The notes under the pieces are model-generated. The model did no database searches. It was not told the origin of the DNA and saw nothing but the letters and a program-made list of their open reading frames with translations. A DNA stretch of 64,000 nucleotides, from the NCBI GenBank assembly GCA_017480495.1, contig JAFVAQ010000005.1:48072-112071 (forward strand), in the 5' to 3' direction. Shown here in pieces: positions 26,011-33,523 of this stretch; positions within the stretch are counted from its first letter, which is position 1, and each line of letters starts with the position of its first letter. Source of the stretch: Eubacterium sp. GTDB taxonomy: Bacteria > Bacillota > Clostridia > Lachnospirales > Lachnospiraceae. The translations under genes were made by a program, and so were the position numbers.

Positions 26011-26718
26011 ATGTTAGAAATAAAGAACTTAGACAAAATATATAAAGGAACAGATAAAGGAATAAAGGATATATCCCTCACGGTTGAAGCGGGAGATATC
26101 TACGCCTTTATCGGTCATAACGGCGCTGGTAAGACAACACTTCTCAAAGCTATTACAGGAATACATGAGTTTGACAAGGGTGAAGTCATAATCGATGGAA
26201 TAAATATCAAGGAGAGTCCCATGGAGGTTAAGCGCAGGATAGCTTACATCCCTGATAATCCTGATATATACGAATTTATGACTGGTATCCAGTATCTTCA
26301 GTTTGTGGCAGATATCTATAATGTATCTGCCGCAGAGCGGGAACAGAAAATACTCGGATATGCAGATAAGTTTGAGATTACAAGTTCTCTCGGTGATCTG
26401 ATATCGTCCTATTCTCATGGTATGAAGCAGAAGCTGGTTATAATATCGGCACTTCTTCATAGTCCGAAGCTCCTCATAATGGATGAACCTTTTGTAGGAC
26501 TTGATCCTAAGGCGGCATTTATACTGAAGGAGATAATGAAAGAAATGACAGAGCAGGGAAGCGCAATCTTCTTCTCAACACATGTGCTTGAAGTTGCTGA
26601 GAAGCTCTGTAACAAGGTTGCAATCATAAAGAGTGGAAAGCTTCTGGCGAGTGGCATGATGAGTGACGTTGTTAAGGATGGAGAGTCGTTGGAAGAACTC
26701 TTTATGGAGAGTGTTTAG
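26011..26718 (+). CDS. ABC transporter ATP-binding protein
   Basis: A 235-residue ATPase with Walker A GHNGAGKTT, signature YSHGMKQK and Walker B LLIMDEPFVGLD. ATG 26011 follows GAGGAGA; a frame from 25984 includes leader codons before that site. It pairs with the permease gene 16 bp downstream and is probably repressed by the YtrA-like protein through the operator at 25935-25973. Export of a cell-envelope-active compound is likely but unproven. Confidence 0.92.
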   Translation: MLEIKNLDKIYKGTDKGIKDISLTVEAGDIYAFIGHNGAGKTTLLKAITGIHEFDKGEVIIDGINIKESPMEVKRRIAYIPDNPDIYEFMTGIQYLQFVADIYNVSAAEREQKILGYADKFEITSSLGDLISSYSHGMKQKLVIISALLHSPKLLIMDEPFVGLDPKAAFILKEIMKEMTEQGSAIFFSTHVLEVAEKLCNKVAIIKSGKLLASGMMSDVVKDGESLEELFMESV

Positions 26719-26734
26719 ATTTGGAGGCTGAATA

Positions 26735-28363
26735 ATGAATATTCGTACTCTTATAAAAATGGAATTAATCAATTTTCTTGGAATAAATGAATTGCGTCAT
26801 GTGAAGGATCCTGCTGTGAAGAAACAGAAGGGATTTCTCTTTGGAGTTCTTATTGTTCTGTATGTATTTCTTTCTGGATATATAGTAATGCAGAGCGTGC
26901 TCCTGGATAAAATCGGGGCCACAAAATATATTCCAGTGCTCTACTTTATGCTGGCGTGTATGCTTAATCTGGTAGTGGGAATCTACAGGGCAAAGGCTGC
27001 TATATATAGAGAAAGTGATCTGGAAATGGTATCAGCACTTCCGCTGGGTGGTAAGAGCATAGTAACATCAAGAGTCTTCAGAATGTATTTTGATAATCTG
27101 ATCGTTGGACTTGCAGTGATCATTCCTTCCATGATCATTTATGGTATCAAGACCGGATGCGGAGTTATGTTTTATATCTCCATCCTTCCAGTATGTATTA
27201 TAAGCCCAATCCTTCCGACAGCTATCGCTGCATGGGTTGGAATTGTATTTGCGGCAATTATCGCGAGAAACCGTCATAAGGTTCTGACGGAGGTTATACT
27301 TGTTCTGGTAGTTGTTATAGGTTCCTTTGCGATAAGTGGAGTTATCTCATCTAAGGCAGGAGTTGGAACAGTAAGTAGTCTTGCTGAGAGAAAAGAATTA
27401 AATGAAGAGATAAATGTTGAACTTTCTCGCATGATCAGTGAGAAGATGACCGATATGGAGAATGCATTTCCTCCTATAAGGATAGTTGGAGATATGCTTA
27501 CGAATACTGACTTTGCAGCACTTGCCGTATACGCACTCATTTCATTAGCAGTAATAATAATGACGAGTTTAATAATTGGAAAATATTTCTTCAGTATCTC
27601 CCGCAGACTTTTTGTTACAGAGGCACATAGAGATTACAGCATCTCGGAACTTAAGAAAGAATCTGTAATGAAGGCTCTTGTAAAGAAAGAGGCATCAAGA
27701 TACTTCTCATCAGGAATATATGTATCAAATACAATCGTTGGCCCGGTTATGGCAGTAATACTTGCAGTGGCTTTAGGCTTCGTAGATATAGATAAGATCA
27801 TAAAGAGTGCAGGAGAACTTCCGATAGATATGAAGTTTGAAAACGCTATTCCTTATATGCTCGCTTTGGTTTTCTGCATGATGACACTCACAGCATCCAG
27901 TGTATCCATCGAAGGAAGGAATTGGTGGATAGTAAGAACCATGCCGCTTAACGCAAAGGATATTCTTGGGGCAAAGATACTTTTTAATCTGATTTTTGTG
28001 ACACCCTTCTATGCACTTATGGAGATAATACTTCTCTTCACTGTAAGTGCTGGACCGCTTGAGAGAATATGGCTGATAGTAGTACCTGGACTTGCAATTC
28101 TTTACTCAGTACTTCTTGGAATGATGTGTAATCTGAAGTTCCCTAAGTTTAACTGGGAAAATGAAACAGAAGTCGTTAAACAGGGAGCGGCTACAGGTCT
28201 CAGCATGCTGGGAATACTTCCAATGATTCTTTTTGTAGGTGGAGTGGCAGTTATACCGGGTGCTGCACATCATCTGATCGGGACTGGCTTTGTTGTGGTT
28301 ATGAGTGCTATCTGCTGGACATTTTATAGCAAGATAAGCAGATTCGATATTCAGACACTATAA
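26735..28363 (+). CDS. ABC exporter permease
   Basis: The 542-residue protein has about twelve hydrophobic segments and a short N-terminal cytoplasmic stretch (MNIRTLIKMELINFLG), in the style of large ABC-2-type permeases encoded next to YtrA-like ATPases. No ATPase motif is present. TTGGAGG precedes the ATG. A terminator at 28394-28427 closes the two-gene operon. Confidence 0.85.
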   Translation: MNIRTLIKMELINFLGINELRHVKDPAVKKQKGFLFGVLIVLYVFLSGYIVMQSVLLDKIGATKYIPVLYFMLACMLNLVVGIYRAKAAIYRESDLEMVSALPLGGKSIVTSRVFRMYFDNLIVGLAVIIPSMIIYGIKTGCGVMFYISILPVCIISPILPTAIAAWVGIVFAAIIARNRHKVLTEVILVLVVVIGSFAISGVISSKAGVGTVSSLAERKELNEEINVELSRMISEKMTDMENAFPPIRIVGDMLTNTDFAALAVYALISLAVIIMTSLIIGKYFFSISRRLFVTEAHRDYSISELKKESVMKALVKKEASRYFSSGIYVSNTIVGPVMAVILAVALGFVDIDKIIKSAGELPIDMKFENAIPYMLALVFCMMTLTASSVSIEGRNWWIVRTMPLNAKDILGAKILFNLIFVTPFYALMEIILLFTVSAGPLERIWLIVVPGLAILYSVLLGMMCNLKFPKFNWENETEVVKQGAATGLSMLGILPMILFVGGVAVIPGAAHHLIGTGFVVVMSAICWTFYSKISRFDIQTL

Positions 28364-28393
28364 TGCAACTAAATATAACATAAGATATAAGGG

Positions 28394-28427
28394 AATGTTC
28401 ACTTTACTTGGTGGACATTTTCTTTTT
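28394..28427 (+). terminator. Terminator of the ABC operon
   Basis: AATGTTCAC (28394-28402) pairs with GTGGACATT (28411-28419) with one G-U pair, then a T-rich tract. Confidence 0.75.
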
Positions 28428-28483
28428 TACTAGTAAAATTAAATCAACCAAATGTTAAGAATTGTTGCAAAGGTGGGAATTAT

Positions 28484-29590
28484 ATGAGAAAGTATTACTT
28501 AGACAACATTAGATGGATTACAGTTGTTATTGTTGTTTTGTACCATGTATTTTATATGTACAATGCTGAGGGAGTGTTAGGAGGAATCGGACAGATTACA
28601 AAGCTTACAGTTCAGCCTTATGATATCTTCCAGTATCTTGTATATCCATGGTTTATGCCGGTACTATTTATAGTGGCAGGTATAAGCTCAAGGCTGTATC
28701 TGGATAAGCATACAAATAAGGAATTTATAAAGAGCAGAACGACTAAGCTTCTTGTTCCATCAACTATAGGACTTTTCGTATTTCAGTTTATTCAGGGATA
28801 TGTAAGTATGCATCTGGCAGATGGGGCGGCAGAACTTGCGAAAGCGGGAGTGCCAAAGTTTATCATCTACCTTATCATGGTTGCATCAGGAAGTGGAGTG
28901 CTGTGGTTTGTTCATCTTCTGTGGCTTTATAGCGTTATACTTGTGCTAGTAAGAAAGATTGAAAAGGGAAAACTTCTAGAGGTGGGTTCCAAAACTCCGC
29001 TTTGGCTGATAGTTCTTTTCTTCTTCCCAATCTGGGGAGCGGCACAGGTGCTGAATGCCCCAATCATATCAGTTTATAGATGTGCATTTTATTTTGTATT
29101 CTTCATGCTGGGGTATTATGTATTTTCAAATGAAGAAGTAATGGATAAGCTGAAGAAATATGCAGTAGCATGCATCATAATTGGAGTGGCACTTTGCATT
29201 ACATTTGCTATTTTAAACTTCATTGTTCGAGGTGGAACTAACTATGCTGATAAGCCGGTCAACAGAGGTCCACTCTTCGCAGCATGTGCATATTTTGGTT
29301 CCATTGCAATGCTCGCTGGTATGGCAAGATTTGGAGACTTCAGTAATAGCTTTACAAAGTGGATGAGTGCTCATAGCTTTGGCCTATATGTATTCCATTA
29401 TCTTGGAATATCTACAGTTGCGCTTGTATTTGCAAAAAATGCAATCCTTCCTGCACCTCTTTGCTACCTGCTTAGCCTTGTAGCAGGCTTCGTATTCGGA
29501 TATGGACTATATGCAATTATTTCGAGAATACCATTCTTCAGATGGGCAGTACTTGGAATTAGTAAGAAGAAGGTTCAGAATAAGGAGTAA
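28484..29590 (+). CDS. Acyltransferase-3-family membrane protein
   Basis: The 368-residue protein has about ten membrane segments and begins YYLDNIRWITVVIVVLYHVF, the opening of the acyltransferase-3 (OafA/NodX-like) family with the conserved histidine in helix 1. PWFMPVLFIVAG is a further family signature. Members acetylate cell-surface glycans or other acceptors. AAGGTGGG precedes the start. It stands alone between a terminator and an XRE-AbrB regulator. Confidence 0.85.
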   Translation: MRKYYLDNIRWITVVIVVLYHVFYMYNAEGVLGGIGQITKLTVQPYDIFQYLVYPWFMPVLFIVAGISSRLYLDKHTNKEFIKSRTTKLLVPSTIGLFVFQFIQGYVSMHLADGAAELAKAGVPKFIIYLIMVASGSGVLWFVHLLWLYSVILVLVRKIEKGKLLEVGSKTPLWLIVLFFFPIWGAAQVLNAPIISVYRCAFYFVFFMLGYYVFSNEEVMDKLKKYAVACIIIGVALCITFAILNFIVRGGTNYADKPVNRGPLFAACAYFGSIAMLAGMARFGDFSNSFTKWMSAHSFGLYVFHYLGISTVALVFAKNAILPAPLCYLLSLVAGFVFGYGLYAIISRIPFFRWAVLGISKKKVQNKE

Positions 29591-29654
29591 TCTGTGAATG
29601 AAAGAAATGTTGTTTAATGGATTAAAAGAATAGTATAGTAAATAGGAGAAAAAA

Positions 29655-30074
29655 ATGTTTAGTGACAATATTGTTCGTTTAAGAAAGATAAAACAGATGA
29701 CTCAGGAGGATATAGCCGAGGCTGTTGGTGTATCCAGACAGGCGGTTGCAAAGTGGGAGAGTGGCGAAACGGTTCCTGATCTTGAGAAGTGTAAGCTTCT
29801 GGCTGAACTCTTCGGTGTTTCTCTTGATGATCTGGCAAACTATGAATCAGAGGAGAATCTGGGACTGGATGTACCGCCTAAGGGTAAACATCTCTTTGGT
29901 ATAGTGACAGTCGGTGATAAAGGACAGATAGTAATTCCTGCAAAGGCTAGGAAGCTTTTTGATATATCTTCGGGAGATAAACTAGTTGTGCTCGGGGATG
30001 AATCCCAGGGGATGGCTTTAATGAAGGCTAAGGATTTCCTGAACCTGGCAAATATAATCAGAAAAGGTCTGTGA
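29655..30074 (+). CDS. XRE helix-turn-helix and AbrB-like (SpoVT-type) fusion regulator
   Basis: In 139 residues there is an N-terminal XRE domain (RLRKIKQMTQEDIAEAVGVS, RQAVAKWESGETVPDLEKC) and a C-terminal swapped-hairpin AbrB domain (GIVTVGDKGQIVIPAKARKL, LVVLGDESQGMALMKA). Each is a DNA-binding fold, so the protein may bind two kinds of sequence. TAGGAG precedes the start and a strong terminator follows. It may regulate the acyltransferase gene 64 bp upstream; targets are not visible. Confidence 0.88.
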   Translation: MFSDNIVRLRKIKQMTQEDIAEAVGVSRQAVAKWESGETVPDLEKCKLLAELFGVSLDDLANYESEENLGLDVPPKGKHLFGIVTVGDKGQIVIPAKARKLFDISSGDKLVVLGDESQGMALMKAKDFLNLANIIRKGL

Positions 30075-30123
30075 TTAATCGTGATTAATATTCTGCTATA
30101 ATTAAATATAATACTAGATAAGG

Positions 30124-30165
30124 AAAAGTCGTCCTACTTTGTGAGTGTCAGGACGACTTTTTTGT
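30124..30165 (+). terminator. Strong intrinsic terminator
   Basis: AAAAGTCGTCCT (30124-30135) pairs perfectly with AGGACGACTTTT (30150-30161), then further T residues. Confidence 0.88.
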
Positions 30166-30241
30166 TGTATACTTATGAAGATAAGTGTTTTTTTGAAATG
30201 TGATGTAGTGGGGTATTAATAATTTTGAGGAGTGTATGCTA

Positions 30242-31273
30242 ATGAGAGAAATCGTATTGGGCAAAACAGGAATAAAGGTTCCGCAGAATGCCTTTGGGGC
30301 GCTGCCTATTCAAAGAGTTGATATGGATATGGCTGTGAAGCTTCTAAGAGGGGCGTATGAAGGCGGAATGAGATTCTTCGATACAGCGCGTGCTTATTCT
30401 GATAGTGAAGAGAAGATGGGACAGGCTTTTGGTACTGTCGAAGGAATGCGTGAGAAGATATACATTTCTTCCAAGACTCAGGCGAAAACTCCTGAAAAAT
30501 TCTGGGAGGATCTGGAGACAACTCTTAAGAATCTGAAAACAGATTACCTAGATATATATCAGTTCCACTGTGTTCAGCATTGTTATAGGCCTGGCGATGG
30601 TACAGGAATGTATGAGGCGATGGTTGAGGCGAAGAAGCAGGGGAAGATAAGACATATTGGAATCACGGCACATCTTATAGGAGTCGCAGAGGAAATAGTT
30701 GAGAGTGGTCTATATGAGACGCTTCAGTTTCCGTTCTGTTATCTTGCGACGGAGAGAGATATAGCTCTCGTTAAGGCAACTGAAGCTGCGGGAATGGGCT
30801 TTCTTGCAATGAAGGGACTCTCTGGCGGACTCCTTACAGATAGTACTGCTTGTATGGCATTTATGAGTCAGTATAATGCACTTCCTCTCTGGGGAATCCA
30901 GCGAGAGGAGGAACTCAATCAGTGGCTCAGATTCTTTGATGAGGAAGTAGAGATGACAGATGAAATCGCGGCCTTTATCGAGGAAGATAGGAAGAATCTC
31001 ATGGGAGACTTCTGCCGTGGATGTGGATATTGTATGCCATGTACAGTTGGAATACAGATCAATAACTGTGCGAGAATGTCACAGCTCATCAGACGCTCTC
31101 CTTCACAGAACTTCTTATCAGAAGAGTGGCAGGGACTAATGATGAAGATAGAGGAGTGTGTAGACTGTGGACTCTGCAAAACAAAATGTCCATATGAGCT
31201 GGATACGCCAAATCTTCTGAGAAAGAATCTAGCAGATTATAAGGATATCCTAGCTGGAAAGGTTCAGATTTAA
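30242..31273 (+). CDS. Aldo/keto reductase with C-terminal 4Fe-4S domain
   Basis: The 343-residue protein has an aldo/keto reductase barrel (FFDTARAYSDSEEKMGQAF, the KTDYLDIYQFH strand, and IRHIGITAHL) and a ferredoxin-like tail with CRGCGYCMPC and CVDCGLCKTKCP. Fe-S aldo/keto reductases of this design are common in anaerobes; the tail could exchange electrons with ferredoxin. ATG 30242 is preferred to 30236 because GAGGAG is then 9 bp away. The next gene, a BASS transporter, follows by 23 bp, so they may handle related substrates. Confidence 0.9.
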   Translation: MREIVLGKTGIKVPQNAFGALPIQRVDMDMAVKLLRGAYEGGMRFFDTARAYSDSEEKMGQAFGTVEGMREKIYISSKTQAKTPEKFWEDLETTLKNLKTDYLDIYQFHCVQHCYRPGDGTGMYEAMVEAKKQGKIRHIGITAHLIGVAEEIVESGLYETLQFPFCYLATERDIALVKATEAAGMGFLAMKGLSGGLLTDSTACMAFMSQYNALPLWGIQREEELNQWLRFFDEEVEMTDEIAAFIEEDRKNLMGDFCRGCGYCMPCTVGIQINNCARMSQLIRRSPSQNFLSEEWQGLMMKIEECVDCGLCKTKCPYELDTPNLLRKNLADYKDILAGKVQI

Positions 31274-31296
31274 GTATTTTGAAAAAGGGGCTGGCA

Positions 31297-32265
31297 ATGA
31301 AAAAGGTAAGTGATATTATAGGAAAATACATGGCGTGGATAGTTCTGGTTATAGCGGCGTTAGCTCTATTTCTACCTAAGTCATGTCTATGGATTCAGAC
31401 TACATGGATCAATTATCTGTTAATGATAGTTATGTTCGGTATGGGACTTACGATGAAGCTCTCGGACTTCGCGGTTGTTTTTAAGAGACCGAGAGATGTA
31501 ATAGTCGGCTGCCTAGCTCAGTTTATTGTAATGCCGTTACTTGCTTTTTTGTTGGGTAAGATATTCGGGCTCAGTAATGAGCTTCTGGTCGGTGTGGTTC
31601 TGGTCGGAACCTGTCCGGGTGGTACATCAAGTAATGTAGTTACATTTCTATCTAAGGGTGATACTGCTATGTCCGTGGGAATGACCAGCATCAATACTTT
31701 ACTGGCTCCGCTTCTTACTCCTGCGCTCACATATATGTATCTTAGAACATCGGTAAGTGTAGATGTTAAATCGATGTTCATTTCTATTATTCAGGTCGTA
31801 ATTATTCCTATAGGCCTCGGTCTTCTGATAAATAAAATCTTTGGAAAATATACAGAGAAAATAGTGGATATACTTCCTACGGTTTCTGTAGCGGCAATAT
31901 GCCTCATCGTAGCAGCAGTAGTTTCTCATAATAGTGAGAAGATACTGACTACAGGTCTTATTATTTTTATGATTGTAATTCTTCATAATCTTCTTGGATA
32001 TCTATGTGGCTTCCTTATTGGACTCCTCTTTAAAATGGATCTCGGAAGGAAGAAGGCGGTTGCTATAGAGATAGGTATGCAGAATTCGGGGCTTGCAACA
32101 ACACTCGCGGGTACAGCATTTCCAGATATGACAATGGCTACTGTTCCGGGGGCAATATTTTCTGTGTGGCACAATATATCGGGTGCGATACTCGCTGGAA
32201 TCTTCAATCGCTTGAAGGATTCGGAGGCGGACGTCGCATCTGAGAGAGAAAAGGATGAAGAGTAA
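31297..32265 (+). CDS. Bile acid:sodium symporter (BASS) family transporter
   Basis: The 322-residue protein has nine to ten helices, with VGTCPGGTSSNVVTFLSKGD and EIGMQNSGLATTLAGTAFP, the two conserved crossover regions that bind Na+ in this family. ATG 31297 follows AAGGGG; a TTG at 31279 is less likely. BASS proteins import bile acids or organic and keto acids with Na+. The substrate is not known. The gene is packed between the reductase and the phosphoesterase genes, suggesting one operon. Confidence 0.9.
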   Translation: MKKVSDIIGKYMAWIVLVIAALALFLPKSCLWIQTTWINYLLMIVMFGMGLTMKLSDFAVVFKRPRDVIVGCLAQFIVMPLLAFLLGKIFGLSNELLVGVVLVGTCPGGTSSNVVTFLSKGDTAMSVGMTSINTLLAPLLTPALTYMYLRTSVSVDVKSMFISIIQVVIIPIGLGLLINKIFGKYTEKIVDILPTVSVAAICLIVAAVVSHNSEKILTTGLIIFMIVILHNLLGYLCGFLIGLLFKMDLGRKKAVAIEIGMQNSGLATTLAGTAFPDMTMATVPGAIFSVWHNISGAILAGIFNRLKDSEADVASEREKDEE

Positions 32266-32268
32266 TTA

Positions 32269-33285
32269 ATGATCTTAGTTTATTATCTGATAATTATAAA
32301 TCTTCTCGCCTTCGTTATGTATGGAGTAGATAAGAAGAAGGCGGAGAAAAATAAATATAGAATACCAGAATCGAGACTAATCGCGGTCGCTGTTTTAGGC
32401 GGTGCTTATGGAGCGGGGCTGGGGATGCTTGTCTTCCATCATAAGACTAAGATGATAAAGTTTCGAGTGGTGGTTCCGACCTTTTTGGTTCTGAATCTAA
32501 TCTGTATTGGATTAATTCTATACGGAAACTATCATCTGGTTACTACTGAATATGAGGTAAATAATGCTTTGCTTCCTGACGAGTTGGATGGGTACAGGAT
32601 AGTTCAGATATCGGACCTGCATAATCAGTTCTTTGGCTTTTATGAGTCCGTGCTTTTGAAAAAAATAGAAAAGGAAGAACCGGATATTATAGTTGTGACG
32701 GGGGACGTGGTCGACTCGACTCATACGAATTATGGAATAGCTGAGAGCTTCTTCAAGGGAGCTGTCAAGATAGCGCCGGTGTATTACATTTCCGGTAATC
32801 ACGAGGAATGGTTGATAGAAAAAAACGCTGAGAAGTATGAGGCTTTCATAAAGGAAGTTGAATCCTACGGTGTTGATTATATAGATGATAGAGCCATCGA
32901 TATTGACGGTATAAGGCTTGTTGGAGTATCGGAAATGTCTCTGGGAAAGAGCATCTACACCCTGCCAGAGGTTGAGAAAGAAGAATCCTCGGAGAGTGCG
33001 CTTATGGTAGTGCTCGCGCACGAGCCTGAATATATAAAGACTTACGTTGAGGACGGTGCTGACCTAGTTCTGTCGGGACATAATCATGGTGGACAGGTGA
33101 GACTTCCGGGCAAGAGAGGTCTCGTGTCAGCGAATTTTAAGTTTTTCCCAGAGCTGGACGCGGGAGTTAGGGATTACGGCAACACGAAGCTTATAATTAG
33201 TCGTGGTCTTGGAAATAGCGTGGCACCTATAAGAGTGAATAATTATCCAGAGATAGTTACAATTGTTTTAAAAAAGGATAATTAA
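32269..33285 (+). CDS. DUF1294 membrane domain fused to a metallophosphoesterase
   Basis: The 338 residues combine an N-terminal membrane part (about 1-90, with VMYGVDKKKAEKNKYRIPE and GGAYGAGLGMLVFHHKTKM, which match DUF1294) with a calcineurin-like phosphoesterase (about 100-335). Metal-binding motifs are SDLHN, GDVVD, GNHEEW and GHNHGGQ. Related membrane phosphoesterases of this type (YkuE/YaeI-like) act at the membrane, some on lipid substrates. The two domains are usually encoded separately. The start is 4 bp after the BASS stop. Confidence in the domains is high, in the substrate none. Confidence 0.88.
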   Translation: MILVYYLIIINLLAFVMYGVDKKKAEKNKYRIPESRLIAVAVLGGAYGAGLGMLVFHHKTKMIKFRVVVPTFLVLNLICIGLILYGNYHLVTTEYEVNNALLPDELDGYRIVQISDLHNQFFGFYESVLLKKIEKEEPDIIVVTGDVVDSTHTNYGIAESFFKGAVKIAPVYYISGNHEEWLIEKNAEKYEAFIKEVESYGVDYIDDRAIDIDGIRLVGVSEMSLGKSIYTLPEVEKEESSESALMVVLAHEPEYIKTYVEDGADLVLSGHNHGGQVRLPGKRGLVSANFKFFPELDAGVRDYGNTKLIISRGLGNSVAPIRVNNYPEIVTIVLKKDN

Positions 33286-33490
33286 TATGACATAAGTGTC
33301 AAAAGTCAAAATGCGTTCCTGCTTGCAGGAAAAGCATGTTGACCTTATGACACGCTGAAACATGAGGAAATAGCGATTTACGTAGTAAATTTGCGGTTTC
33401 CGAATGTTTCAAGGATTGCGAGAGTTTCTTTAGAAACAGAGCAATCCGTATGTCATATGGTGTCAAAAGGTACTTTTGACACCCACATCA
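33286..33490. repeat. Structured intergenic repeat, copy 2, with nested hairpins
   Basis: TAAGTGTCAAAAGTCAAAATG (33293-33313) equals 4981-5001. Downstream are a TCCTGC-TT-GCAGGA hairpin (33317-33330), a nested structure around ATTTAC-GTA-GTAAAT closed by GAAACAT and ATGTTTC, a two-step hairpin (GGATTGC 33413-33419 with GCAATCC 33441-33447; GTTTC with GAAAC inside) and a perfect 11-bp stem GGTGTCAAAAG (33459-33469) with CTTTTGACACC (33473-33483). The whole gap between genes is fold-back sequence. It has no coding signal. Confidence 0.7.
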
Positions 33491-33523
33491 TTAATATAAA
33501 TTAATAATAAAAAGGGATAAGAC

